Shown here: piece by piece, positions 1-8,715 of the stretch
How positions within the stretch are numbered: position 1 is the first letter of the stretch
Layout of the letters: every line of letters starts with the position of its first letter
NCBI RefSeq assembly: GCF_009708075.1
Contig: NZ_WMBT01000002.1
Span: 310,001 to 374,000 of the forward strand
Length of the DNA: 64,000 nucleotides
From: Paracoccus lichenicola
Lineage (GTDB): Bacteria > Pseudomonadota > Alphaproteobacteria > Rhodobacterales > Rhodobacteraceae
Direction: 5' to 3'
Notes under the pieces: generated by a model
Databases searched by the model: none
What the model was told of the DNA's origin: nothing
Seen by the model: only the letters and a program-made list of their open reading frames with translations
Made by a program: the position numbers and the translations under genes

Positions 1-986
1 TTCAGGGTCTGCAGCATGGAATAGCTGGTGCCGCCGCCCACGTCGGTGGCAATGCCGCTGGTGACGCCCGCCGCGCGCAGGCCCGCTTCGTCGAACAGTC
101 CCGAGCCGAGAAACAGGTTCGAGGTCGGGCAGAACACCGCCCGGCTGCCGGTTTCCGCCATGCGCGCGATCTCTCGCGGGCGCAGGTGGATCGAATGGCC
201 CAGCAGCAGCTTGTCCGAAAGAAGGCCATGGGTTTCGTAGATGTCGAGGTAATCGCGCGCCTGCGGATAGAGGCTGAGGGTATAGTCGATCTCGTCCTTG
301 TTCTCGGACAGGTGGGTCTGGACGTGACAGTCGGGATGCTCGCGGACCAGTTGCCCCGCCATTGCCATCTGTTCGGGGGTCGAGGTGATCGCGAAGCGCG
401 GCGTGATCGCGTAACGCTGGCGGCCCGTGCCGTGCCAGCGGGCGATCAGGGCCTTGCTGTCGTCGTATCCCCTCTGCGGCGTGTCCAGAACCTCGGGCGG
501 GGCATTGCGGTCCATCATCACCTTGCCCGCCACCATCGCCATGTTCCGGGCGTGGGCTGCGGAAAACAGCGCCTCGGCGGATTGCGGGTGGACGGAACAG
601 AAGGCCACGGCGGTGGTCGTGCCGTGGTCGGTCAGCAGGGTCAGGAAGGCCTCGGCCATAGCGGGGGCGTGGCCCTGTTGGGCGAAGCGCGCTTCCTCGG
701 GGAAGGTATAGGTGTTCAGCCAGTCCAGAAGCTGCGCGCCCCAGCTGGCGATCACCTGGACCTGAGGGAAATGGATATGCGTGTCGATGAAGCCCGGCAG
801 GATCAGGTGGGGGCGGTGGTCGATCTCGGCCAGGCCGGGGCGGGCCAGCGCGGCTTGGTCATCCACGGCGAGGATCTTGCCGTCCTCGACCAGGATGGCG
901 CCATTCTCGATATAGCGATGGTTGTCTTGCGTGTCGTGGGGGTCGGCGTGGAAGGACAGCACGCGGCCCCGGATCAACTGTTGCAT
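1..986 (-). CDS. guaD: Guanine deaminase, partial (C-terminus beyond the left edge)
   Basis: Hydrolyses guanine to xanthine and ammonia, feeding xanthine dehydrogenase encoded just upstream. About 328 residues from the start at 986 are visible; the family is usually 430-450 residues. Amidohydrolase metal motifs are seen: DTHIHFPQ near residue 65, the THLSENKDE motif around 240, GHSIHL around 275, and the aspartate of GIATDVGGGTSYS near 315. The start MQQLIRGR overlaps the 3' end of xdhC by 13 bases, so it is the distal gene of an xdhABC-guaD operon. Nothing looks broken; the truncation is only the window edge. Family assignment is secure. Confidence 0.93.
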   Translation of the reverse strand, partial: MQQLIRGRVLSFHADPHDTQDNHRYIENGAILVEDGKILAVDDQAALARPGLAEIDHRPHLILPGFIDTHIHFPQVQVIASWGAQLLDWLNTYTFPEEARFAQQGHAPAMAEAFLTLLTDHGTTTAVAFCSVHPQSAEALFSAAHARNMAMVAGKVMMDRNAPPEVLDTPQRGYDDSKALIARWHGTGRQRYAITPRFAITSTPEQMAMAGQLVREHPDCHVQTHLSENKDEIDYTLSLYPQARDYLDIYETHGLLSDKLLLGHSIHLRPREIARMAETGSRAVFCPTSNLFLGSGLFDEAGLRAAGVTSGIATDVGGGTSYSMLQTL

Positions 987-1714
987 GGATATTTGCGTGA
1001 AGAAGAAGTGGCGGTCAGCCGCGCGATCAGTTCGGCGGCGGTGAAGGCGGCGATCACCGCCGGGCGCTTGTCGGGGGAAAAGCCTGCGCCGATGGGGCAG
1101 ACCAGGGGCGTGGGGTCGATGCCGCGCGCGCGGGCAAAGCGGGTGAACTGCGCGCGCTTGGTCGCGCTGCCGATCATGCCGACATAGGACAGGTCCGGGC
1201 GCGCCAAGGCCTCGGCCGCCAGCAGGAAATCGAGCGCGTGGTCATGGGTCAGGATCACCACGGCGCTGCCGGGGCGGGCGGCGCGGATCTCGGCCTCGGG
1301 CAGCGGGATCAGGCGGGTCGCGATGCCGGGGGCGGCCCGAGCCAATTCCTCGGGGCGCGGGTCGATCAGCGTGACGTTCACCGGCAGGGGGTGCAGGGCC
1401 AGGGTCAGCGCGCGCCCGACATGGCCCGCGCCGAAGACCAGCACGTCGGGGTGATCCTGCGGCGTGGGGCCTTCGCGGTCCAGGTGCAGGACCACGCGGC
1501 CCCCGCAACATTGCCCGATCTCGGGGCCGAGGGGGATGTCCATGTCCGCGCGTTCCTCGCCCGACGCCAGCATGGCCCGCGCACGGTTGATGGCCATGTA
1601 TTCCAGTTGCCCGCCGCCGATGGTGCCATCCACCCTGTTGGGACAGACGAACATCTCGGCCCCCGCGTCGCGTGGGGTGGATCCCAGGGCCTGAATGACC
1701 CGGACGCGGATCAT
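974..1714 (-). CDS. xdhC: Xanthine dehydrogenase accessory protein XdhC
   Basis: Binds molybdenum cofactor, promotes its sulfuration and delivers it to the xanthine dehydrogenase large subunit; it is not part of the final enzyme. The 246-residue product shows the N-terminal XdhC/CoxI domain with GQCCGG near residue 60 and a Rossmann domain with VLVFGAGHVGRAL near residue 85. The start at 1714 (MIRVRVIQ) is preferred because it overlaps the xdhB stop in an ATGA junction. The frame is open further upstream but that part reads as a shadow of xdhB. Third gene of the operon. Cytoplasmic. Confidence 0.93.
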   Translation of the reverse strand: MIRVRVIQALGSTPRDAGAEMFVCPNRVDGTIGGGQLEYMAINRARAMLASGEERADMDIPLGPEIGQCCGGRVVLHLDREGPTPQDHPDVLVFGAGHVGRALTLALHPLPVNVTLIDPRPEELARAAPGIATRLIPLPEAEIRAARPGSAVVILTHDHALDFLLAAEALARPDLSYVGMIGSATKRAQFTRFARARGIDPTPLVCPIGAGFSPDKRPAVIAAFTAAELIARLTATSSSRKYPCNS

Positions 1715-4023
1715 TTCCGCAGCGCCTCGATCGCCATCAGCACGCGTTCGGGCGTGGCGGGGGCGTCCAGCCGCGCGGGTTCGCGATAGCCGTTGAACGA
1801 GGCCACGGCCATGTTGATCGCCTCGAAGACGGAAATGCCCAGCATGAAGGGCGGCTCTCCCACGGCCTTGGACCGCTTGATGGTGCGCTCGGACGCCTCG
1901 GACCAGTCGGCCAGCTTGACGTTGAAGACGCGCGGGCGGTCGGATGCCAGCGGCACCTTGTAGGTGGACGGCGCGTGGGTGCGCAGCCGGCCCTTGTCGT
2001 CCCACCACAGTTCTTCCGTGGTCAGCCAGCCCGCGCCTTGGACAAAGGCGCCCTCGACCTGGCCCTTGTCGATGGCGGGGTTCAGGCTGCGTCCGACATC
2101 ATGGATCACGTCCGTCCGGTCGATGACGTATTCGCCGGTCAGCGTATCGACCGACACCTCGGACACCGCCGCGCCATAGGCATAGTAATAGAACGGCCGT
2201 CCCCGCCCCGTCGCGCGGTCCCAATGGATCTTCGGCGTCTTGTAGAAGCCCGCCGCAGACAGGTGGATCCGCGCCATGTAGGCCGCCGCGATCACCTGAT
2301 TCCAGGAGATCAGGTGGTCGCCCGCGCGGACATGGCCGGGAACGAAGCGCACCTCCTCCTTGGGTTGCTGCCAGCGTTCGGCCACGAACTCGACCAGCCG
2401 CGCCTTGATCTGTTCCGCCGCATCCAGCGCCGCCATGCCGTTGAGATCCGTGCCCGACGACGCCGCCGTGGCCGAGGTGTTGGGCACCTTTTCCGTCGTG
2501 GTGCGGGTGATCTTGATGTTGGAAATGTCGCACTGGAAGGCCTCGGCCACGATCTGGGCGACCTTGGTGTTCAGACCCTGCCCCATCTCGCAGCCGCCAT
2601 GGTTCAGCGCGATGGACCCGTCGTTATAGACATGGATCAGCGCGCCCGCCTGGTTGAACCAGGTGGCGGTGAAGCTGATGCCGAACTTGACGGGCGTCAA
2701 CGCGATGCCCTTGCGGATCACGCCGCCCTTGGCGTTCCAGTCGAGCACCGCCTGGCGGCGGGCGTGATAGTCGCTGCTGGCCTCAAGCTCGGCAAAGATA
2801 CGCGGCAGGATCTGGTCGTTGACCTCCTGGTGATAGGGGGTCAGCTGGCCGTTTTCGTAAAGATTGCGCTTGCGCACCTCCAGCGGATCAAGGCCCAGGG
2901 CATAGGCGATCTCCTCGATCATCCGTTCCGCGACGATCACCCCCTGCGGGCCGCCGAAGCCGCGGAAGGCGGTGTTGCTGACGGTGTTCGTCTTCATCGG
3001 ATGGCTGCTGACGCGCACGTCCGGGTAGTAATAGGCGTTGTCGCAATGAAACAGCGCGCGGTCCGTCACCGGGCCGGAGAGATCCGCCGAAAAGCCGCAG
3101 CGGGCATACCAGTCCCCCCTCACGGCGCGGATGCGGCCGTCATCGTCGAAGCCCACCTCGTAATCCACGACGAAATCATGCCGCTTGCCGGTGGCGGTCA
3201 TGTCGTCGTCGCGGTCGGGACGGATCTTCACCGCGCGGTTCCAGCGTTTGGCCGCAATGGCGGCCACGCAGGCGAACAGGTTCATCTGCGTTTCCTTGCC
3301 GCCGAAGCCCCCGCCCATCCGCCGCACGTTCACCACCACCGCGTTGTTCCGGCAGCCCAGGACATGGGCCACCATGTGCTGAACCTCGGACGGGTGCTGG
3401 GTCGAGACGTTGATGGTCACGTCCTCATCCTCGCCCGGAATGGCCATGGCGATCTGGCCCTCCAGATAGAAGTGGTCCTGCCCGCCGATGGCGAAGCGGC
3501 CCGCGATGCGGCGGGGGGCGGCGGCCATGCCCGCGTCGGCATCGCCGCGCTTCAGGGTCAGGGGGTCGGTGACATAGCCCATGCCGGCATCGCGCGCGGC
3601 AATCGGGTCCAGCGCGTGGGGCAGCACGTCATAGGCGATGCGCGCCTTGTGCGCCGCCCGCCGCGCCCCGTCGCGGGTTTCCGCGATCACGGCGAAGACC
3701 GGCTGGCCCCAGAATTGGACCACATCTTCGGCAAAGATCGGGTCGTCGTTCTTGCCGTTGGGCGAGACATCGTTGACGCCGGGGATGTCCCTGGCGGTCA
3801 GCACCCCCACCACGCCCGGATGGGCCAGGATTTCGGAAAAATCCATGCCGGTGATCCGGCCATGGGCGCATTGCGACAGGCCCAGATAGGCGTGCAGCAA
3901 CCCATGGGGTTCCGCCAGGTCGTCGGTATAGTCGGCGCGGCCGGTGACGTGCTTGATGGCGCTGTCGTGGACCGTGTCCTGATGCGCCTGGCCGCGGAGG
4001 GTGGTTTCGTCTTTCATCTTCAC
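1711..4023 (-). CDS. xdhB: Xanthine dehydrogenase, molybdopterin-binding subunit
   Basis: Large catalytic subunit oxidising hypoxanthine to xanthine and xanthine to urate at a molybdopterin centre. The 770-residue product has the a/b hammerhead domain in the first ~120 residues, then the cofactor-binding domain with MGGGFGGKETQ near 240, FRGFGGPQGV near 350, MGQGLNTKVAQ near 490 and the catalytic glutamate in KAVGEPPF near 720. Length matches bacterial split-subunit XdhB. Start overlaps the xdhA stop by four bases, giving a coupled xdhA-xdhB-xdhC set. Nothing anomalous. Confidence 0.96.
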   Translation of the reverse strand: MKMKDETTLRGQAHQDTVHDSAIKHVTGRADYTDDLAEPHGLLHAYLGLSQCAHGRITGMDFSEILAHPGVVGVLTARDIPGVNDVSPNGKNDDPIFAEDVVQFWGQPVFAVIAETRDGARRAAHKARIAYDVLPHALDPIAARDAGMGYVTDPLTLKRGDADAGMAAAPRRIAGRFAIGGQDHFYLEGQIAMAIPGEDEDVTINVSTQHPSEVQHMVAHVLGCRNNAVVVNVRRMGGGFGGKETQMNLFACVAAIAAKRWNRAVKIRPDRDDDMTATGKRHDFVVDYEVGFDDDGRIRAVRGDWYARCGFSADLSGPVTDRALFHCDNAYYYPDVRVSSHPMKTNTVSNTAFRGFGGPQGVIVAERMIEEIAYALGLDPLEVRKRNLYENGQLTPYHQEVNDQILPRIFAELEASSDYHARRQAVLDWNAKGGVIRKGIALTPVKFGISFTATWFNQAGALIHVYNDGSIALNHGGCEMGQGLNTKVAQIVAEAFQCDISNIKITRTTTEKVPNTSATAASSGTDLNGMAALDAAEQIKARLVEFVAERWQQPKEEVRFVPGHVRAGDHLISWNQVIAAAYMARIHLSAAGFYKTPKIHWDRATGRGRPFYYYAYGAAVSEVSVDTLTGEYVIDRTDVIHDVGRSLNPAIDKGQVEGAFVQGAGWLTTEELWWDDKGRLRTHAPSTYKVPLASDRPRVFNVKLADWSEASERTIKRSKAVGEPPFMLGISVFEAINMAVASFNGYREPARLDAPATPERVLMAIEALRK

Positions 4024-5471
4024 GCTCCCACGGCTTTATGCAGGCGGACGGGCAGGCCGGGTTCGGATTGCTCCAGCCAGAAGCGGCGGAACAGGTTGGC
4101 GGCGACCGTGCGGCGGTAATCGGCGCTGGCGCGCCAGTCGGACAAGGGTTGGAAGTCACCCGCCACGGCGCGGGCGGCGGCCTCGAAGCTGTCGCGGGCG
4201 AAGGGTTGGCCTGTCAGCGCGGCCTCGGCCCCCGTGGCGCGCTTCGGGATGCCCGCCATGCCGCCGAAGCAGATGCGGGCGTCGGTGATGATGCCATTTT
4301 CAACGCTCAGGCAAAAACCGGCGGCGACGGCGGTGATGTCGCTGTCGCGGCGCTTGCTGATCTTGTAGGCGGCGATCCGGGCCTGCGGGCGGGTCGGGAT
4401 GATGACTTCTTCCACGAATTCGCCCGGCGCGCGGTCCTGGCGCCCGTATTCGATGAAGAAATCCTCCAGCAGGATTTCCCGGCGCGCATCACCCTTGCGC
4501 AGCACGATCCGCGCGCCCAGCGTGATCAGCAAGGGCGGCGTGTCGCCGATGGGGGAACCGTTCGCGATGTTCGCCCCGATGGTGCCCATGTTGCGCACCT
4601 GCCAGCCGCCGATGCGCAGCCAGTAATCGTAGGCGGCAGGGATGTGGTCGCGGATCAGTGCTGCTGCCTCGCTGTAGGTCACGCCCGCGCCCAGGCGGAT
4701 CTCGCCGTCCTCGACCCGAGCCGATTTCATCAAGTGACCGATGAACACGGCGGGGGAAATGTCGCGCATGAACTTCGTGACCCACAGGCCCACATCGGTC
4801 GCGCCCGCGATGATCGTGGCCCCGGGTTCCGCCTCCAGCACCGCCGCCAGGTCGTCCACATCGGCGGGGATGATGGCGCGCTCGGCGCCCTTGGACAATT
4901 CCACCCGCTGCCCCCGCATGGCGCGCAGCTTCGCGGCCACCAGTTCTCGCTCCATCGCCAGCGCGTCGGCGGCCTGACCGCCCGCGCGGCCCGCCGCAAG
5001 CGCGGCCTTGATGATCGGCTCGTATCCCGTGCAGCGGCAGATGTTGCCTTGCAGCGCGACCTCGATCTCCGCGACCCCCGCGTCGGGATTGGTCATCCAC
5101 AGCCCGTAAAGCGCCATCACGATCCCCGGCGTGCAGAAGCCGCACTGGCTGCCGTGATGGTCCACCATCGCCGCCTGGATCGGGTGCAGCCCGCCGTCCG
5201 GGCCGCGCAGATGTTCCACCGTCACCACATGGCAGCCGTGGCAGCTTGCCAGGAAACGGATGCAGGCGTTCACCGGCTCGTAAACCAACCCGCCGTCCGT
5301 CAGCCGCCCCACCAGCACCGTGCAGGCGCCACAGTCGCCCTCGGCGCAGCCTTCCTTGGTGCCGGTCAGGCGGCGGTCGATGCGCAGGAAATCCAGCAGC
5401 GTGTCGGACGCGCCGACTTCGGTCAGTTCGACCGGCCGACCGTTCAGCAGAAAGCGCAGCGCGGGTGTCAT
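4020..5471 (-). CDS. xdhA: Xanthine dehydrogenase, 2Fe-2S and FAD subunit
   Basis: Small subunit carrying the electron chain from the molybdenum centre to NAD+. The first ~165 residues hold two [2Fe-2S] sites: GCAEGDCGACTV near 45, then CGFCTPGIV near 110 and CRCTGYEP near 145. The FAD domain follows with IIAGATDVG near 215 and NMGTIGANIANGSPIGD near 290, and the CO dehydrogenase flavoprotein C-terminal domain ends the 483-residue chain. The start at 5471 (MTPALRFLLN) has an AAGGA ribosome binding site; a start nine codons earlier does not. First gene of the operon, divergent from a LysR gene with an inverted repeat between them. Confidence 0.95.
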   Translation of the reverse strand: MTPALRFLLNGRPVELTEVGASDTLLDFLRIDRRLTGTKEGCAEGDCGACTVLVGRLTDGGLVYEPVNACIRFLASCHGCHVVTVEHLRGPDGGLHPIQAAMVDHHGSQCGFCTPGIVMALYGLWMTNPDAGVAEIEVALQGNICRCTGYEPIIKAALAAGRAGGQAADALAMERELVAAKLRAMRGQRVELSKGAERAIIPADVDDLAAVLEAEPGATIIAGATDVGLWVTKFMRDISPAVFIGHLMKSARVEDGEIRLGAGVTYSEAAALIRDHIPAAYDYWLRIGGWQVRNMGTIGANIANGSPIGDTPPLLITLGARIVLRKGDARREILLEDFFIEYGRQDRAPGEFVEEVIIPTRPQARIAAYKISKRRDSDITAVAAGFCLSVENGIITDARICFGGMAGIPKRATGAEAALTGQPFARDSFEAAARAVAGDFQPLSDWRASADYRRTVAANLFRRFWLEQSEPGLPVRLHKAVGA

Positions 5472-5494
5472 GGCATTCCTTCGTGGCTGTGGAC

Positions 5495-5538
5495 CCACCG
5501 AAATCGTAGGCCGAAAAAAACGGTTGCGAAATCGGTGG
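5495..5538. promoter_or_regulatory. Imperfect inverted repeat in the xdhA/LysR divergent promoter region
   Basis: Arms ccaccgaaatcg (5495-5506) and cgaaatcggtgg (5527-5538) match at 10 of 12 positions as an inverted repeat, centres 32 bases apart. They sit between the divergent starts of xdhA and the LysR gene. This is the usual place for a LysR operator that controls both genes. Role is inferred; the repeat itself is directly visible. Confidence 0.5.
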
Positions 5539-5584
5539 CGACCCGGAAGACTTTACACGATTCCTTGAAAACGGCCTATCATCC

Positions 5585-6478
5585 ATGTCCTATCTGGAAA
5601 GCCTGCGCGTCTTCGTCCGGGTGGTCGAACTGGGGTCGATCACCGCGGGGGGCCGGGATCTGCGGCTTTCCCCGGCAGTTGCCTCGAACCGCATCAAGGA
5701 TCTGGAAAACCGCTTCGGCGTGCGCCTGCTGAACCGCACCACCCGCAAGCTGACGCCCACCGAGATCGGCCGCGCCTTCTATGACAACGCCCGCCGCGTC
5801 ATTGATACGCTGGACGAGGCCGAGGCGCTGGTGTCCAGCTTCTCGGGTCGTCCGCAGGGGGTGATCCGCCTGACCGCGCCGCTTGGCCTGGGACGGCGTT
5901 TGATCGCGCCGCTGATCCCGCCTTTCTGCGCGGAAAACCCCGGCGTCGATTTCCGGCTGCGGCTGTCGGACCGCAACGTCAACATCGTCGAGGACGCCAT
6001 CGACCTGGCCTTCTTCCTGGGCGAGCCTGCGGATTCCGCGCTGAAATGGCGCAAGATCGCGGATTGCCCGCGCGTCCTGGTCGCTTCTCCCGACTACCTG
6101 TCGCGCCACGGCACGCCGAAGACGCCCGAGGATCTGGTGGATCACAACTGCCTGCTGCTGCGCTATCCTCGCAGCCCCGAATATTTCTGGGTGCTGCAAT
6201 CCGAGGACGGCCCGCAGAAGATGATGGTGGCTGGGCGGTTCGACACCGACGACGGCGACGTGCTGACCGCCTGGGCGCTTGGCGGCGAGGGGATCGCGAA
6301 CCGCCCCCTGTATGAGGTGGCGAGCGATCTGAAGGCCGGGCGCTTGGTCGAGGTTCTGCCCCAGAACCGCCCCCAACCCGCGCAATTCGGCTGCCTGACG
6401 CCGCACCGGCGCTTGCAGGATCCCAAGGTGCGGATGTTCGCGGATTTCGCCGTGCGCGAGCTGAAGAAGGTCTTCTGA
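5585..6478 (+). CDS. LysR-family transcriptional regulator, probable xdh regulator
   Basis: A 297-residue LysR regulator. The N-terminal winged helix-turn-helix spans about residues 1-60 (LSPAVASNRIKDLENRFGV), and a substrate-binding-protein-like effector domain fills residues 90-297. It is divergent from xdhABC-guaD across a 113-base gap, the classic arrangement for a LysR protein controlling its neighbour and itself. A purine or a pathway intermediate is the likely effector, but nothing in the sequence shows which. Its stop is three bases from the end of the convergent GNAT gene. Confidence 0.9.
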   Translation: MSYLESLRVFVRVVELGSITAGGRDLRLSPAVASNRIKDLENRFGVRLLNRTTRKLTPTEIGRAFYDNARRVIDTLDEAEALVSSFSGRPQGVIRLTAPLGLGRRLIAPLIPPFCAENPGVDFRLRLSDRNVNIVEDAIDLAFFLGEPADSALKWRKIADCPRVLVASPDYLSRHGTPKTPEDLVDHNCLLLRYPRSPEYFWVLQSEDGPQKMMVAGRFDTDDGDVLTAWALGGEGIANRPLYEVASDLKAGRLVEVLPQNRPQPAQFGCLTPHRRLQDPKVRMFADFAVRELKKVF

Positions 6479-6481
6479 CGC

Positions 6482-6922
6482 TCAGGCCGGACGCGCCTTG
6501 GTCAGGCGGATGTTCCCGCCGCCAAGATCCGTCTCGTCGCCCCAGCCAAGGTGGCGATAGACCGCAGCCGCGCGGCTGTCGCGGCCGGTTTCCAGCCAGA
6601 TCGACGCGTGGCGGAGAAACAGCGCGGTTTCGGCCCGGGCGATCAGCGCGCGCCCGATGCCCTGCCCTTCGCATTCCGGCCGCACGAAGGCCGCGAACAG
6701 CGTGCCCTGATCCATGTCGATCATCGTGAAGCCCACCACCCGGTCATAGGCGACCGCGACCCAGGCGCAGGGCACCGCCGCGATCATGGCCGAGATGCTG
6801 GCGGGGGTGATGCCCAAGGCGGCCAGTTCCTCGACCCCCTGATGGTTCTCGCGGACCGAGGTGCGCACGTCGAACAGCGCCGGAGTATCCTCGGGGCGCG
6901 CAGGCCTGATCGTGAACGCCAT
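6482..6922 (-). CDS. GNAT-family N-acetyltransferase
   Basis: A single-domain GNAT protein of 146 residues. The acetyl-CoA binding motif A is visible as VRPECEGQGIGRALI around residues 80-94, and the usual C-terminal Y-hydrophobic pattern is present in AAVYRHLGW. Substrate cannot be told. The ATG at 6922 shares one base with the puuD stop (TGATG), so it is translationally coupled to puuD; a GTG one codon upstream is an alternative. It is the third gene of hiuH-puuD-GNAT. It may modify a purine-pathway metabolite or simply ride in the operon. Confidence 0.88.
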   Translation of the reverse strand: MAFTIRPARPEDTPALFDVRTSVRENHQGVEELAALGITPASISAMIAAVPCAWVAVAYDRVVGFTMIDMDQGTLFAAFVRPECEGQGIGRALIARAETALFLRHASIWLETGRDSRAAAVYRHLGWGDETDLGGGNIRLTKARPA

Positions 6923-8184
6923 CACATCCCGGCCAGGCTCGCGCCCCCGGCTGCGCGGAACCAGCGGATGATCCGCGCACGCTCCTGCGGCTCCATGTAG
7001 GTGACGTTCGCAGGCGGCATCGCATCGGTCAGCCCGGCCTGGACATAGATCTCTCGCGCGTGTTTCGCGATGTCGCCGGGGGTTTCCAGGAAAATCCCCT
7101 TCGGCGCGTGATGGATGCCTTCATAGCCCGGCTCTCGGGCGTGGCACATGGAGCAGCGGCCCAGCACCGCATCGCTGACCTGCCCGAACCCCTCGGCCTG
7201 GGCAAAGCGGGCTTCCACCGGGGTCAGGGACCGCGCCTCGGCCTGTTCCAGCGTGTCCTGGTTCAGACCGGCCGAGGACAGCCACATCACCATGATGAAC
7301 AGCACGACCGTGACCGCCCAAGTCCACCACCGGTATCCCTTGCGGGCGTGCATGGTGTTGAAGAAATGCCGGATGGTCACGCCCATCAGGAAGATCAGCG
7401 CCGCGATCAGCCAGTTGTATTCGCTGGCGAAGGCCAGCGGATAGTGGTTCGACAGCATCAGGAAGATGACCGGCAGCGTCAGATAGTTGTTGTGCGTGGA
7501 CCGCAGCTTGGCGATCTTGCCGTATTTCGGATCGGGCGCCCTGCCCGCCTTGAGGTCGGCTACCACGATCCGCTGGTTCGGCATGATGATGAAGAACACG
7601 TTGGCCGTCATGATCGTGGCCGTGAACGCGCCCAGATGCAGCAGCGCCGCGCGCCCCGTGAAGACCTGCGTATAGCCCCACCCCATCACCACGAGCGCCA
7701 CGAACAGCAGCAGCATCAGCGCCGTCGGCGTCTCGCCCAGGCGGGACTTGCACAGCGTGTCATAGATCAGCCAGCCCAACGCCAGCGACCCGCCGGAAAT
7801 CAGGATCGCCTGCCAGGTCGCCAGATCGGCCTTGGCCGTGTCGATCAGATACAGGTTCGCGCCTGCCCAGTATGTGACCATCAGCAGCGCCGCGCCCGAC
7901 AGCCAGGTGGAATAGCTTTCCCATTTGAACCAGGTCAGATGCTCGGGCATCTGCTCGGGCGCGACCAGGTACTTGTTGACGTGATAAAAGCCGCCGCCAT
8001 GGACCTGCCATTCCTCGCCATGCGCGCCTTTCGGCAGGTGCGGCGCCTTTTGCAGGCCCAAATCCAGCGCGATGAAATAGAAGGACGATCCGATCCAGGC
8101 AATGGCGGTGACGACATGGGTCCAGCGGATCGCGAAAGCCAGCCATTCCCAAAAAACGATATGGTCGGGGATCAGGTGCAGCAT
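6922..8184 (-). CDS. puuD: Membrane-bound cytochrome c urate oxidase PuuD
   Basis: Oxidises urate to 5-hydroxyisourate and passes electrons to the respiratory chain instead of oxygen, unlike soluble uricase. The 420-residue product has an N-terminal PuuD-type integral membrane domain with about eight hydrophobic segments (residues ~12-310; first segment begins HIVFWEWLAFAIRW) and a C-terminal cytochrome c domain with haem motif CSMCH near 345 and a probable Met ligand late in the chain. The start at 8184 (MLHLIPDH) follows the hiuH stop by four bases; upstream in-frame codons are shadows of hiuH. Links purine breakdown to energy conservation. Confidence 0.93.
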   Translation of the reverse strand: MLHLIPDHIVFWEWLAFAIRWTHVVTAIAWIGSSFYFIALDLGLQKAPHLPKGAHGEEWQVHGGGFYHVNKYLVAPEQMPEHLTWFKWESYSTWLSGAALLMVTYWAGANLYLIDTAKADLATWQAILISGGSLALGWLIYDTLCKSRLGETPTALMLLLFVALVVMGWGYTQVFTGRAALLHLGAFTATIMTANVFFIIMPNQRIVVADLKAGRAPDPKYGKIAKLRSTHNNYLTLPVIFLMLSNHYPLAFASEYNWLIAALIFLMGVTIRHFFNTMHARKGYRWWTWAVTVVLFIMVMWLSSAGLNQDTLEQAEARSLTPVEARFAQAEGFGQVSDAVLGRCSMCHAREPGYEGIHHAPKGIFLETPGDIAKHAREIYVQAGLTDAMPPANVTYMEPQERARIIRWFRAAGGASLAGM

Positions 8185-8188
8185 GGGA

Positions 8189-8542
8189 TCAGCTTCCCCG
8201 ATAGGTGGAATAGCCGAAGGGCGAGACCAGCAGCGGCACATGGTAATGATCGTCCTGCGACATGCCGAAGCGGATCGGGATCACATCCAGGAAGCGCGGG
8301 CTTTCCGCCTCGACCCCCGTGGCGTCCATCCAGGCGCCGGCGTGGAATTCCAGCTCATAGGTGCCGGTCGCGAACCCTTCCGCAGGCAGGATCTGACGGT
8401 CGGTGCGGCCGTCGCCGTTGGTGCGCAGCCGCGCAAGCTCGGTCCGCCGGCCATCTTCCAGACGGAACAGCACCACCTCCATCCCCTCGGCCGGGCGGCC
8501 GCGCGCGGTGTCCAGCACATGCGTGGTCAGGTATCCTGGCAT
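8189..8542 (-). CDS. hiuH: 5-hydroxyisourate hydrolase
   Basis: Opens the ring of 5-hydroxyisourate to OHCU, the step after PuuD. The product of 117 residues matches the transthyretin-like family: LTTHVLDTARGRPA at the N-terminus with the catalytic histidine, the HYHVPLLVSPFGYSTYRGS end with the diagnostic C-terminal YRGS. The ATG at 8542 is chosen because a GGGGAGGG ribosome binding site lies six bases upstream; an ATG one codon earlier is nearly as good, while the one at 8560 overlaps that site. First gene of hiuH-puuD-GNAT. Confidence 0.94.
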   Translation of the reverse strand: MPGYLTTHVLDTARGRPAEGMEVVLFRLEDGRRTELARLRTNGDGRTDRQILPAEGFATGTYELEFHAGAWMDATGVEAESPRFLDVIPIRFGMSQDDHYHVPLLVSPFGYSTYRGS

Positions 8543-8559
8543 CATCGCCCTCCCCTTCA

Positions 8560-8647
8560 TTATCGCTGTTTTCTTGATAACCGATCCTTTCGCACGGGCA
8601 CGAGAGGGACCATAAGCAAGGTAGTCTTAAGATTTCGTAGAAAATCT
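8560..8647 (-). promoter_or_regulatory. Promoter region of hiuH-puuD with two inverted repeats
   Basis: The gap upstream of hiuH holds TTATC-N11-GATAA at 8560-8580 and AGATTT-N6-AAATCT at 8630-8647, both perfect dyads. The second contains GATTTCG, also present in each arm of the xdhA repeat (read as CGAAATC on one strand). A shared purine regulator is possible; this is inference from short motifs. Confidence 0.35.
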
Positions 8648-8660
8648 GGCAAAAAAGCCT

Positions 8661-8712
8661 TTCACCTTTGCCTAAATATCCTCGGGGGGTCCGGGGGGCG
8701 AAGCGCCCCCGG
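8661..8712. repeat. 52-base repeat with hairpin, copy 1
   Basis: This 52-base unit recurs at 57334-57385 with one difference, and a diverged version lies at 52240-52271. Each contains a GC hairpin (here ccgggggg/cgccccccgg type, 8691-8712) joined to an AT-rich stretch, taaatatcc. In every case it lies immediately 3' of a minus-strand stop codon: here four bases after the 8-oxoguanine deaminase stop. Position suggests a transcript-end element, although no U-run follows the stem. Confidence 0.8.
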
Positions 8713-8715
8713 TCC

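Noticed and set aside
974..2008. Longer start for XdhC at 2008
   Set aside because: The extra 98 codons are antisense-like shadow of xdhB, and the ATG at 1714 overlaps the xdhB stop in the usual coupled way.
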